NCBI GenBank assembly: GCA_035517595.1
Contig: DATIYN010000002.1
Span: forward strand, 1-9,666
Direction: 5' to 3'
Source: RBG-16-66-20 sp035517595
GTDB taxonomy: Bacteria > Pseudomonadota > Gammaproteobacteria > Burkholderiales > SG8-39
Length of the DNA stretch: 9,666 nt
Positions 1 to 6,811 of this stretch are shown here, in pieces. Within the stretch, counting starts at the first letter, position 1, and each line of letters begins with the position of its first letter. Below the pieces are notes generated by a model, which was not told the DNA's origin, ran no database searches, and saw only the letters and a list, made by a program, of their open reading frames with translations. The position numbers and the translations under genes are program-made.

Positions 1-31
1 CCTGTATCAACGCGTGGTCGTGGAGAAGTAG
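1..31 (+). CDS. C-terminal end of an unidentified upstream gene (partial)
   Basis: Reading from base 2 gives nine sense codons (LYQRVVVEK) and a TAG stop at 29-31. The stop is one base before the ATG of the next gene, and the Shine-Dalgarno of that gene lies inside these last codons. Such tight packing is what an operon partner would show. Nine residues are too few to assign a family, and the reading could be chance. Confidence 0.4.
   Translation, partial: LYQRVVVEK
22..25 (+). promoter_or_regulatory. Ribosome binding site of the DUF547 gene
   Basis: GGAG lies seven bases before the ATG at 33, a normal spacing. This supports the ATG at 33 over the in-frame GTG at 51, which would also leave a shorter signal peptide. 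Confidence 0.6.
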
Positions 32-32
32 C

Positions 33-902
33 ATGCGCGGGTTGGCATCGGTGAAAAAATTCTGTCTTGGGATTGTTGCGCTGCTCGCGCTCTGCGGCGG
101 CGCCCGCGCGCAGTCTCCTGCGCCGGCGTTCGACCATTCCCACAGCGCCTGGAACGCGCTGCTGTCCAGGCACGTCGTCGTCCTCGAAGGCGGGCACGCC
201 TCGCGGGTACGCTACCGGGAGCTCGCGCAGGACCACGACGCGCTGCGCCGCTACCTGGATTCGCTGTCGCGGGTCGCGCCGGCCGACTTCGAGCGCTGGT
301 CGCGCGCGCAGCGCCTCGCGTTCCTGCTGAACGCCTACAACGCATTCGCCGTGGAGAAGATCCTCACACGCTATCCCGACCTGCGCTCGATCTGGGATTT
401 CGGGCGCGTGTTCGGCAATCCCTTCAAGGACCGGTTCTTCACGCTGCTCGGCCGCCCGGCGTCGCTGGACGACATCGAAAACGACATGCTGCGGCTTCCC
501 GGCGCCTACGACGAGGTGCGGATCCACTTCGCGCTGAACTGCGCGTCGATCGGCTGTCCGATGCTGCGCGAGGAAGCCTACGCCGCGGAACGGCTCGGCG
601 CCCAGCTGGACGAGCAGATGGCGCGCTTCCTCACCGACCGGAGCCGCAACCGCTACGAGCCGCAGAGCGGCCGCCTGAAGGTCTCGAAAATCTTCGACTG
701 GGCCAAGGAGGACTGGCGGCGCGGCGCGCGCGGCTTCGACGCAAGCGCGGCGCCGATCCAGTCGCGCGCGCAGTTCTTCGCGAGCCACGCGAAGCTGCTG
801 GCCGACGACGCCGCCGGCGTCGCGCTCGTCGAGGCGCGCAAGGCGCCGATCGAGTTCCTGGACTACGACTGGTCGCTGAACGACGCCGCGCGTCCGCGCT
901 GA
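33..902 (+). CDS. Exported DUF547 domain-containing protein
   Basis: This gene encodes a 289-residue protein with an N-terminal signal peptide: basic MRGLASVKK, a hydrophobic run at about 10-21, and a likely cleavage after ARA at 24-26. It is therefore probably periplasmic or exported. The rest matches the DUF547 family (PF04784): a FLLNAYNAFAVEKIL block at 97-111, IHFALNCASIGCPML at 164-178 with Cys170 and Cys175, KVSKIFDWAKEDW at 216-228, and a FLDYDWSLN ending. The family has no established biochemical function; the two conserved cysteines could bind metal or form a disulfide, which is inference. The start at 33 has a good Shine-Dalgarno. The gene sits one base after the stop of a preceding plus-strand gene. 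Its last 40 bases overlap the 3' end of ribE on the other strand, so the two genes converge with no spacer. Confidence 0.88.
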   Translation: MRGLASVKKFCLGIVALLALCGGARAQSPAPAFDHSHSAWNALLSRHVVVLEGGHASRVRYRELAQDHDALRRYLDSLSRVAPADFERWSRAQRLAFLLNAYNAFAVEKILTRYPDLRSIWDFGRVFGNPFKDRFFTLLGRPASLDDIENDMLRLPGAYDEVRIHFALNCASIGCPMLREEAYAAERLGAQLDEQMARFLTDRSRNRYEPQSGRLKVSKIFDWAKEDWRRGARGFDASAAPIQSRAQFFASHAKLLADDAAGVALVEARKAPIEFLDYDWSLNDAARPR

Positions 903-1444
903 AGCCGCTCGACGTAGCGCGCCAGCAGGTCGATCTCGAGGTTGACGCGGCTGCCGCGCGCCAGGCGGCGCAGCGTCGTCGCCGCGAGGGTGTGCGGAAT
1001 GAGGAAGACCTCGAATGACGCGCCCCGCACGCGGTTGACAGTGAGGCTCACGCCGTCCACGCAGATCGATCCCTTGCGCGCGATGTAGCGCGCCAGCTCC
1101 CTGGGCGCCTTGACTTTCAGGACTCCCCGGGAAAAGGCGAGAACAACCCCGACTCCGTCCACGTGCCCGGTGACCAGGTGTCCGCCCAGCCTGTCGCCGA
1201 GGCCGAGCGATTTCTCCAGGTTCACCGCGCCCGGCCGGTCGAGCCCCGCCGTGACGCGCAACGTCTCGCGCGAGACGTCGAACCACAGCCGGCCCTTCGC
1301 CTTGCGCACCACCGTGAGGCAGCAGCCCTGCACGCAGATCGAGTCGCCGATGCGCACGTCGCCGAGCGGCAAGCGGCCGGTGGCGACCGCGTGCGGGTTG
1401 AGCTTTTCGATGCGGCCGACGGCCTGGACGATGCCGGTGAACAT
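863..1444 (-). CDS. ribE: Riboflavin synthase, alpha chain
   Basis: Riboflavin synthase dismutates two 6,7-dimethyl-8-ribityllumazine molecules into riboflavin and a pyrimidinedione, the last step of riboflavin synthesis in the cytosol. The 193-residue product begins with the hallmark MFTGIV and has two lumazine-binding repeats. The first has GDSICVQGCCLTV at 33-45 and FDVSRETL at 55-62. The second has GGHLVTGHVDG at 88-97, KGSICVDGVSLTV at 124-136 and IPHTLAATTL at 149-158. The start codon shares one base with the ribD stop (TGATG), so the pair is probably translationally coupled. The conserved fold ends near VNLEIDLLARYVER; the last 13 residues are unconserved in appearance and lie exactly in the 40-base overlap with the convergent DUF547 gene. 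Some species call this gene ribC. Confidence 0.97.
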   Translation of the reverse strand: MFTGIVQAVGRIEKLNPHAVATGRLPLGDVRIGDSICVQGCCLTVVRKAKGRLWFDVSRETLRVTAGLDRPGAVNLEKSLGLGDRLGGHLVTGHVDGVGVVLAFSRGVLKVKAPRELARYIARKGSICVDGVSLTVNRVRGASFEVFLIPHTLAATTLRRLARGSRVNLEIDLLARYVERLQRGRAASFSDQS

Positions 1445-2508
1445 CAGAGCCTCGCGAGGATGCGAATGTCGTCGCCGACGCGCTCGAGCGACGTGATCTT
1501 GACCTTCATTCTGTCGTCCAGGCCCGCAATCCCGGGCAGCGCAAGCATCCCCTGCGATTCGTCGCCCAGGAAGCTGGGATTCAAGTAGATCAGAAACTCG
1601 TCCACGCAGCCCTCGCGCACGAGCGAGCCGTTGAGGCGGACACCCGCCTCGACGTGCAGCTCGTTCACGCCGCGGCGCGCGAGCTCGTTGAGCATCTCGG
1701 GCAGCTCGACCTTGCCGCGGGAGTTCGGCAGAAGGTGCGTCTCAGCGTTCAGGGGCCGGTCGGCGTCGATCGCCGTGAAGATCAGCGCGCCGGCGCCCTC
1801 GAGCACCCGGGCGTCGTGCCGGATCTCCAGCCGGCTGTCGACGACCACGCGCAGCGGCTGGCGCGGCGTCTCCACTTCGCGCACGGTCAGGCGCGGGTCG
1901 TCGGCCTTGACGGTGCCGATGCCGGTGAGGATCGCGCAGGCGCGCGCGCGCCAGCGGTGGCCGTCCTTGCGCGCCTCGGGTCCCGTGATCCACTGGCTGC
2001 GCCCGTCGGCGAGCGCGGTGCGCCCGTCCAGGGTCGCCGCGATCTTCAGGCGCACCCAGGGCCGGCCGCGCGTCATGCGTGACACGAACCCGATGTTGAG
2101 CTCCCTCGCCTCGGCTTCCAGCAAGCCGTGCTCGAAGGCGATGCCGGCGGCGGCGAGCTGCGCGCCGCCGTGCGCGGCCTCGGGATTCGGGTCGAGCATG
2201 GCCGCAACGACCCGCTTGACCTTCTTCGCAACGATCAGATGCGCGCACGGCGGCGTCCGGCCTTGATGGCTGCACGGCTCGAGGGTCACATAGGCGGTCG
2301 CGCCCGCGGCTCCGGCGCCTGCCTGCTCCAGGGCGAAGACTTCCGCATGCGGTGCGCCCGCCTTCTCGTGCCAGCCCTCGCCGATGACCTTCTCGCCTTG
2401 CGCGACGACGCAGCCGACGCGCGGGTTGGGCGTGGTCGTGTACAGGCCTTTGCCGGCAAGCTCGAGCGCCCGCGCCATCATCGCGCGGTCGAGGGCACTG
2501 AAGCTCAC
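1444..2508 (-). CDS. ribD: Bifunctional riboflavin biosynthesis deaminase/reductase RibD
   Basis: RibD catalyses two consecutive cytosolic steps in riboflavin synthesis: deamination of the pyrimidine ring of 2,5-diamino-6-ribosylamino-pyrimidinone phosphate, then NADPH-dependent reduction of the ribosyl side chain. The 354-residue protein has an N-terminal cytidine-deaminase-like domain (about 5-145) with TTPNPRVGCV at 25-34 and the zinc site HAE at 54-56 plus Cys79 and Cys88 in the PCSHQGRTPPC block. The C-terminal reductase domain (about 149-354) starts at RPWVRLKIAATLDGRTA and has the SQWITGPEAR block at 171-180. The start is a GTG at 2508; ATG codons exist at residues 9 and 10, but the GTG keeps the usual N-terminal helix. 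The gene follows nrdR by 10 bases and overlaps ribE by one base, so all three are likely cotranscribed. Confidence 0.97.
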   Translation of the reverse strand: MSFSALDRAMMARALELAGKGLYTTTPNPRVGCVVAQGEKVIGEGWHEKAGAPHAEVFALEQAGAGAAGATAYVTLEPCSHQGRTPPCAHLIVAKKVKRVVAAMLDPNPEAAHGGAQLAAAGIAFEHGLLEAEARELNIGFVSRMTRGRPWVRLKIAATLDGRTALADGRSQWITGPEARKDGHRWRARACAILTGIGTVKADDPRLTVREVETPRQPLRVVVDSRLEIRHDARVLEGAGALIFTAIDADRPLNAETHLLPNSRGKVELPEMLNELARRGVNELHVEAGVRLNGSLVREGCVDEFLIYLNPSFLGDESQGMLALPGIAGLDDRMKVKITSLERVGDDIRILARL

Positions 2509-2518
2509 GACCGGGTTC

Positions 2519-2983
2519 TTACTTTCTTCGCTTCTTGGTCTTGACTTCCTGCACCGCCTCGCGGAAGTCGTCGGGCGTCTCGAAGCTGCGGTACACCGAG
2601 GCGAACCTGATATAGGCGATCTTGTCCAGGCGCGCGAGTTCGCGCATCACGAGATCGCCGACGCGGCTGGTCGGGACCTCGCGCTCGCCGAGCGAGCGCA
2701 GCTTCTCCTCGATGCGGTCGGCGGCGGCATCGACGTCCTCGGTCTTCACGGGACGCTTGCGCAGCGCGAGCATCATGCTGCCGACCAGCTTGTCGCGGTC
2801 GAAATCGGTGCGGCCGCCGCCCTTCTTGACGAGGCGCGGCATGCGCAGCTCGACGCGCTCGTAGGTGGTGAAGCGCTTCTCGCACTTCGGGCAGCGGCGG
2901 CGCCGGCGGATGACGTTGCTGTCCTCGTTCGAGCGCGTGTCGACCACCTGGGTGTCCTCGCTCGAGCAGAACGGGCAGCGCAT
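2519..2983 (-). CDS. nrdR: Transcriptional repressor NrdR
   Basis: NrdR represses ribonucleotide reductase operons by binding NrdR boxes, responding to ATP/dATP through its ATP-cone. The 154-residue product has the family's full length and layout. An N-terminal zinc ribbon carries Cys3, Cys6, Cys31 and Cys34 (MRCPFC and RRCPKC), followed by KRFTTYERVE at 36-45. An ATP-cone domain spans about 49-139, including the basic VKKGGGRTDFDRDK segment. The protein ends in a lysine-rich tail. The gene starts 12 bases after the glyA stop and ends 10 bases before ribD. The neighbourhood glyA-nrdR-ribD is common in betaproteobacteria. Only a weak purine stretch precedes the start, so translation may depend partly on ribosomes finishing glyA. 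Confidence 0.97.
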   Translation of the reverse strand: MRCPFCSSEDTQVVDTRSNEDSNVIRRRRRCPKCEKRFTTYERVELRMPRLVKKGGGRTDFDRDKLVGSMMLALRKRPVKTEDVDAAADRIEEKLRSLGEREVPTSRVGDLVMRELARLDKIAYIRFASVYRSFETPDDFREAVQEVKTKKRRK

Positions 2984-2995
2984 GCGGGCCGCCCG

Positions 2996-4255
2996 CTAGG
3001 CGTACACCGGGAACTTCGCGCACATCGCCTTCACCTCGCGCGCCACGCGCTGCAGCGTCAGCTCGGTGCGCGGGTCCTCCAGCACGTCGGCCATGAGTCC
3101 CGCGAGCTTCTCGGCTTCCGCCTCGCCGAAGCCGCGCGTCGTCATCGCGGGCGAGCCGATGCGGATGCCGGAAGTGACTGTCGGCTTCTGCGGATCGTTC
3201 GGGACCGCGTTCTTGTTGACGGTCATGTGCGCGCGGCCGAGCGCAACTTCGGCATCCTTGCCGGTGATGTCCTTGGCGCGCAGGTCGAGCAGGAACATGT
3301 GGCAGTCGGTGCCGCCCGAGACGACGCGCAGGCCGCGCCTCTGCAGCGCGCGCGCCATCGCGCGCGCATTCGCGATCACGGCCTGCTGGTAGCCCTTGAA
3401 CTCGGGCGCGAGCGCCTCGCCGAGCGCGACCGCCTTGGCGGCGATGACATGCATCAACGGCCCGCCCTGCAGGCCGGGGAAGATGGACGAGTTGATCGCC
3501 TTCTCCTGCTCGGCCTTGCCGAGGATCAGGCCGCCGCGCGGTCCGCGCAGCGTCTTGTGCGTGGTGGAGGTGACGAAGTCGGCCACGCCGACGGGCGACG
3601 GATACAGGCCTGCCGCGACCAGGCCCGCATAGTGCGCCATGTCCGACATCAGCAGCGCGCCGCACCTGTCCGCGATTTCGCGGAAGCGCCGCCAGTCGAT
3701 CACGCGCGAGTAGGCCGAGGCGCCGGTCACGATCAGCCGGGGCCTTTCTCTCAGGGCGATCTTTTCCGCCTCCTCGTAGTCGATCTCTTCGCTCCGGTTC
3801 AAGCCGTACGAGACCACGCGGTAGAGCCTGCCCGAGAGATTGACGGGCGAGCCATGGGTGAGGTGACCGCCCATCGCGAGCGACATGCCGAGGAAGGTGT
3901 CGCCGGGCTTCAGGACCGCGGTGTAGACCGCCTGGTTGGCCTGCGAGCCCGAGTGCGGCTGCACGTTCGCCCAGGGCGCGCCGAACAGCTTCTTCGCGCG
4001 CTCGATCGCGATCGTCTCGGCGATGTCGACGAATTCGCAGCCGCCGTAGTAGCGCCGGCCGGGGTAGCCCTCGGCGTACTTGTTGGTGAGCACCGAGCCC
4101 TGTGCGGAGAGCACCGCGCGGCTCACGTAGTTTTCGGACGCGATGAGCTCGACGTGGTCTTCCTGGCGGCGCGCCTCCAGACGAATGGCGCCGAACAACT
4201 CGGGATCGGCCTGCGCCAGGGCGTCGGCCGGCTGCTGGAACCTGGTCGCGAACAT
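2996..4255 (-). CDS. glyA: Serine hydroxymethyltransferase
   Basis: GlyA is the cytosolic PLP enzyme that interconverts serine and glycine while charging tetrahydrofolate with a one-carbon unit, feeding purine, thymidylate and methionine synthesis. The 419-residue length is typical. Clear family blocks are VELIASENYVS at 35-45, the ANVQPHSGSQAN block at 96-107, SDMAHYAGLVAAG at 204-216 (Asp205 and His208 contact PLP), and STTHKTLRGPRGG at 230-242, where Lys234 should form the Schiff base. Near the C terminus NKNAVPNDPQKP and SGIRIGSPAMTTRGF complete the match. No Shine-Dalgarno precedes the ATG; instead an extended -10 sequence ends five bases before it. This is likely the first gene of a glyA-nrdR-ribD-ribE unit, although read-through from the cyclase gene 22 bases upstream is possible. 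Confidence 0.98.
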   Translation of the reverse strand: MFATRFQQPADALAQADPELFGAIRLEARRQEDHVELIASENYVSRAVLSAQGSVLTNKYAEGYPGRRYYGGCEFVDIAETIAIERAKKLFGAPWANVQPHSGSQANQAVYTAVLKPGDTFLGMSLAMGGHLTHGSPVNLSGRLYRVVSYGLNRSEEIDYEEAEKIALRERPRLIVTGASAYSRVIDWRRFREIADRCGALLMSDMAHYAGLVAAGLYPSPVGVADFVTSTTHKTLRGPRGGLILGKAEQEKAINSSIFPGLQGGPLMHVIAAKAVALGEALAPEFKGYQQAVIANARAMARALQRRGLRVVSGGTDCHMFLLDLRAKDITGKDAEVALGRAHMTVNKNAVPNDPQKPTVTSGIRIGSPAMTTRGFGEAEAEKLAGLMADVLEDPRTELTLQRVAREVKAMCAKFPVYA

Positions 4256-4260
4256 GACCG

Positions 4261-4269
4261 ATTTTACCA
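4261..4269 (-). promoter_or_regulatory. Extended -10 promoter element for glyA
   Basis: On the minus strand this reads TGGTAAAAT, i.e. a TGn extension plus TAAAAT (5 of 6 to the sigma-70 -10 consensus). No convincing -35 hexamer lies 16-18 bases upstream, which extended -10 promoters tolerate. Only CGGTC separates the hexamer from the glyA ATG, so transcription would begin at or next to the start codon, giving a leaderless or nearly leaderless message. The call rests on sequence resemblance only. Confidence 0.45.
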
Positions 4270-4277
4270 GCCGGGCG

Positions 4278-5180
4278 TCATACCCCTTCGGCCTGCAGCG
4301 AGTAGCGCACCGAATGGTCGCCGTGGCGCGTGGCGTTCTTGCCGAGGCCGATCCAGCCGCGCCCGGATAGCACCGCCTCCTCGCGGCGCAGGTGCACCTC
4401 GCTGGAATGCTCGTCCACGAGCAGGAAGGTGCCGTTGCTCGACAGGTCGGTGATCACGAAGTGGCCCTCGCGCGTGTGCACGCGCGCGTGGATGCGCGAG
4501 GCGAACAGGCTCACGATCACGATATCGTTGCCGTCGTCGCGCCCCATCTGGATGGTCGGCCGGCTGCGGTTGACCACGAAGATGTTGCCCCGGTAGATCA
4601 GCTTCAACGACTGCTGCACGGCCTTGGCGAAGTCGGCGCGCGTGAGATTGGTCTCGGTGACGGCCGGGTCGTAGCGCCACATCACCTCGCTCACCGCGAC
4701 CTCCTCGGCCTTGCCCTTGATGCGGGTGGGAAACAGCGCGCGGCAGCGCGTGCGCAGGCCGGGCGTGAGCGCGTCCACGGTCTGTGCCGAGGTGAGGATC
4801 TGCTCGGGATTGGCGAGCACCACCAGGCGCGAGCATACGTTCATGGTGTCGCCGAACACGTCGCCCTTGGACAGGATCACCGGGCCATAGGTGAAGCCGA
4901 TCTTCAGCTGAAGGCGGTTCTTGGTACCCTGCGCGGCCGCGTGCACCGTGGTCTGGATCTCGCAGGCGGCGCGGAACGCGTGGTCCGGATCCTCGAACAC
5001 GCAGATGATGCCGTCGCCGAGCGTCTTCACCACGGCCCCAGTGTGCTTCGCGATGACCTTCTCCAGGCGCGCGAACACGCCCTTGATGAGCGCGAGCGCG
5101 ACCGTGTCGCCGAGCGATTCGTAGAGTTTGGTGCTGTCCGTGACGTCGACGAACAGCACCGCGCGCTGGGCGGTTTCCAT
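4278..5180 (-). CDS. Class III adenylate/guanylate cyclase with C-terminal FHA domain
   Basis: The 300-residue protein has a class III nucleotide cyclase domain (about 5-170) followed by an FHA phosphothreonine-binding domain (about 200-285). No signal peptide or membrane segment is visible, so it should be cytosolic. The canonical catalytic set appears complete: metal-binding Asp12 (AVLFVDVTDST) and Asp56 (KTLGDG), base-selecting Lys52 and Asp107 (GDVFGDTMN), and transition-state Asn114 and Arg118 (NVCSR). The Lys/Asp pair points to ATP and cAMP rather than GTP. FHA hallmarks are GR at 213-214, SRIH at 228-231 and SSNGTF at 247-252. The ATG at 5180 was chosen because the longer reading (to 5261) adds 27 Arg-rich residues lying within the mocA gene. 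It follows mocA by 13 bases and precedes glyA by 22. Its partners are unknown. Confidence 0.88.
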   Translation of the reverse strand: METAQRAVLFVDVTDSTKLYESLGDTVALALIKGVFARLEKVIAKHTGAVVKTLGDGIICVFEDPDHAFRAACEIQTTVHAAAQGTKNRLQLKIGFTYGPVILSKGDVFGDTMNVCSRLVVLANPEQILTSAQTVDALTPGLRTRCRALFPTRIKGKAEEVAVSEVMWRYDPAVTETNLTRADFAKAVQQSLKLIYRGNIFVVNRSRPTIQMGRDDGNDIVIVSLFASRIHARVHTREGHFVITDLSSNGTFLLVDEHSSEVHLRREEAVLSGRGWIGLGKNATRHGDHSVRYSLQAEGV

Positions 5181-5192
5181 GGGCCGGTCCGG

Positions 5193-5222
5193 ACTATACG
5201 ACGAGCGGCGGCGCGAGGTCAC
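5193..5222 (-). promoter_or_regulatory. Possible promoter for the cyclase-FHA gene
   Basis: On the minus strand GTGACC (5217-5222, 4 of 6 to -35) is followed after 18 bases by TATAGT (5193-5198, 5 of 6 to -10). The -10 overlaps the mocA stop codon, and the predicted start of transcription lies a few bases before the cyclase ATG. In so GC-rich a context the AT-rich hexamer stands out, but the spacing is at the upper limit and the -35 is weak. Confidence 0.3.
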
Positions 5223-5787
5223 CCGGCGTATCGATGTCGCGCAGCACCGCCGGATCGCCAATGGGAATCTTTACCAAATCTGACGCATGTCGCTCGAGCA
5301 GGCGCTTTGCCCCCTCGTCGCCGCGCAGCTGCAGCAATTCGTCGCGAAAGCGCGACGCGATGCCGACCGGATGCCCGCGGCGTGCGCGGAAATACGGCGC
5401 GGCGAGCGCCGCGCCCCGCGCCAGAGCGTCACGCACCGCGGCGATGCTGGAGGGCCGGATGAAGGGCATATCGGCCAGCGCGACGAGATAGGCGTCGGCC
5501 CGGATGCCTCCTTCCTGCGCCGCGCGCACGCCGCAGGCGAGGCTCGCGCCCATGCCTTCGGCGGCGCGCTCGCAGACTGCAATGCGGCAGCCCTCGGCCT
5601 GGAGTCGCGCCTGCAGCCCGCTGGCGCCGGGGCGCACCACGGCGACGACCTGGTCGCCGAAGACCGCCCTCAGGTGGCGCAGGGCCTGGACGGCGATCGG
5701 CACCTGGTGCGGCAGCGCGTGCAGAAGCTTGTCGGAGCCGAAGCGGGTCGCCGATCCCGCCGCGAGCAGGATCGCGACGACGTTCAA
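5194..5787 (-). CDS. mocA: MobA-like molybdenum cofactor cytidylyltransferase
   Basis: The 197-residue product belongs to the MobA-like NTP transferase family. MocA members join CMP to molybdopterin to form the cytosine dinucleotide cofactor of xanthine-oxidase-family enzymes. Visible motifs are the nucleotide-binding LAAGSATRFGSDK at 8-20, GMGASLACGV at 78-87, the metal-site block VALADMPF at 102-109, RRGHPVGI at 136-143, GDEGAKRLL at 156-164 and DIDTPGDL at 184-191. The direct xdhC neighbour favours MocA over the guanylyltransferase MobA; sequence alone cannot settle CTP versus GTP. The start is a TTG one base after the xdhC stop; it begins MNVVAILLAAG, exactly where the family begins, and AGAAGG lies six bases upstream. 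No early in-frame ATG exists. Confidence 0.87.
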   Translation of the reverse strand: MNVVAILLAAGSATRFGSDKLLHALPHQVPIAVQALRHLRAVFGDQVVAVVRPGASGLQARLQAEGCRIAVCERAAEGMGASLACGVRAAQEGGIRADAYLVALADMPFIRPSSIAAVRDALARGAALAAPYFRARRGHPVGIASRFRDELLQLRGDEGAKRLLERHASDLVKIPIGDPAVLRDIDTPGDLAPPLVV

Positions 5788-5788
5788 G

Positions 5789-6811
5789 TCAGGCCTTCTG
5801 CTTCTGCGGGGGGACTTCGCAGGCCGAAGGATCGAAGCGCCGCGCGGGCTTGGCCGCCCACGAGGGCTCCGGGACGCCGTGGCGCACCGCCGTCATCTCC
5901 GCGAGGATCGCCACCGCGATTTCCGGCGGCGTCTTCGAGCCGATGTAGAGCCCGACGGGACCGCGCAGGCGCGCAATCTCGCCCTCCGAGACGTCGAATT
6001 CCTTCAGGCGCAGCCGGCGCGCGTCGTTGTTCTTCTTCGAGCCGATCGCGCCGACATAGAAGGCCGGCGACTTCAGCGCCTCCATGAGCGCGAGGTCGTC
6101 AAGCTTCGGATCATGCGTGAGCGCGACCACCGCGCTGTGTCCGTCCAGGTTCGCCGCCGCGATCACGTCGTCGGGCATGCCGCGGTCCAGCGCCGCGCCC
6201 GGCAGGTCCCAGCCCCCCGCATATTCGTCGCGCGGATCCACCACCGTGACCTGATAGTCGAGCATGCGCGCCATCTCCGCGAGGTAGCGCGTGAGCTGGC
6301 CCGCGCCGATCAGGAACAGGCGCCAGCGCGGCCCGTGCACGGTGACGAGCACCTTGCCGTCGAACTCGAGCACGTCGTCGGCGCGTCCCGCCTGCAGCGA
6401 AACCTGCCCGCTCTCCAGTTCCAGCCGGCGCCGCACCAGCTGCTGCTTGGCGATGGTCTCGAGCAGCGCGCCGAAGCCGCTCTGCCCGGTCACCGGCTCG
6501 AGCACCAGCTCGAGCGTGCCGCCGCAGGGCAGTCCCCAGCGCGTCGCCTCCTCGTTGGTCACCCCGTAGACGAGGTGCTGGGGCCCGTCCTTCGCGACCT
6601 TGCCCGAGCGCACCTTCTCGACGAGGTCGTCCTCCACGCAGCCGCCCGATACCGATCCCACCACCTGGCCGTCGTCGCGGATCACCACCAGCGCCCCGAC
6701 CGGACGCGGCGCCGAGCCCCAGGTCCGGACGATCGTGCCGAAGGTGACGCGATGGCCCGCCTTGCGCCAGGCCTCGGCGCTCCTCAGGACCTCGATGTCG
6801 ACGCTATCCAT
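5789..6811 (-). CDS. xdhC: XdhC/CoxI-family molybdenum hydroxylase maturation factor
   Basis: XdhC-family proteins bind molybdenum cofactor, help its sulfuration and deliver it to xanthine-dehydrogenase-like hydroxylases; CoxI does a comparable job for aerobic CO dehydrogenase. The 340-residue protein has both family domains. The N-terminal XdhC/CoxI domain (about 10-110) has GTIVRTWGSAPRPVGA at 25-40, VSGGCVEDDL with Cys58, and GLPCGGTLEL with Cys96. The C-terminal Rossmann-like domain (about 163-310) has LFLIGAGQLTRYLA at 165-178, ALTHDPKLDD at 230-239, YVGAIGSKK at 252-260 and IGSKTPPEIAVAILAE at 290-305. The tail is Pro/Lys-rich. The ATG overlaps the last eight bases of the kinase gene, and no Shine-Dalgarno is evident, so translation is probably coupled to it. 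mocA follows after one base. The target hydroxylase is not in this window. Confidence 0.92.
   Translation of the reverse strand: MDSVDIEVLRSAEAWRKAGHRVTFGTIVRTWGSAPRPVGALVVIRDDGQVVGSVSGGCVEDDLVEKVRSGKVAKDGPQHLVYGVTNEEATRWGLPCGGTLELVLEPVTGQSGFGALLETIAKQQLVRRRLELESGQVSLQAGRADDVLEFDGKVLVTVHGPRWRLFLIGAGQLTRYLAEMARMLDYQVTVVDPRDEYAGGWDLPGAALDRGMPDDVIAAANLDGHSAVVALTHDPKLDDLALMEALKSPAFYVGAIGSKKNNDARRLRLKEFDVSEGEIARLRGPVGLYIGSKTPPEIAVAILAEMTAVRHGVPEPSWAAKPARRFDPSACEVPPQKQKA
5794..5799 (-). promoter_or_regulatory. Ribosome binding site of mocA
   Basis: AGAAGG on the minus strand lies within the last codons of xdhC, six bases before the TTG. It supports this rare start codon. Confidence 0.5.

Noticed and set aside
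2505..3665. A 386-codon minus-strand frame overlapping nrdR and glyA in another frame
   Set aside because: It is a frame-shifted shadow of glyA and nrdR with compositionally biased translation.
2384..4453. A 689-codon open frame on the plus strand opposite nrdR and glyA
   Set aside because: It is antisense to two unmistakable genes, its translation is Arg/Ala/His/Leu-rich without any recognisable domain, and long antisense frames are expected in GC-rich coding DNA.
5181..5261. N-terminal extension of the cyclase to 5261
   Set aside because: The extra 27 residues lie almost wholly within mocA, are Arg/Ser-rich, and come before the conserved start of the cyclase domain.
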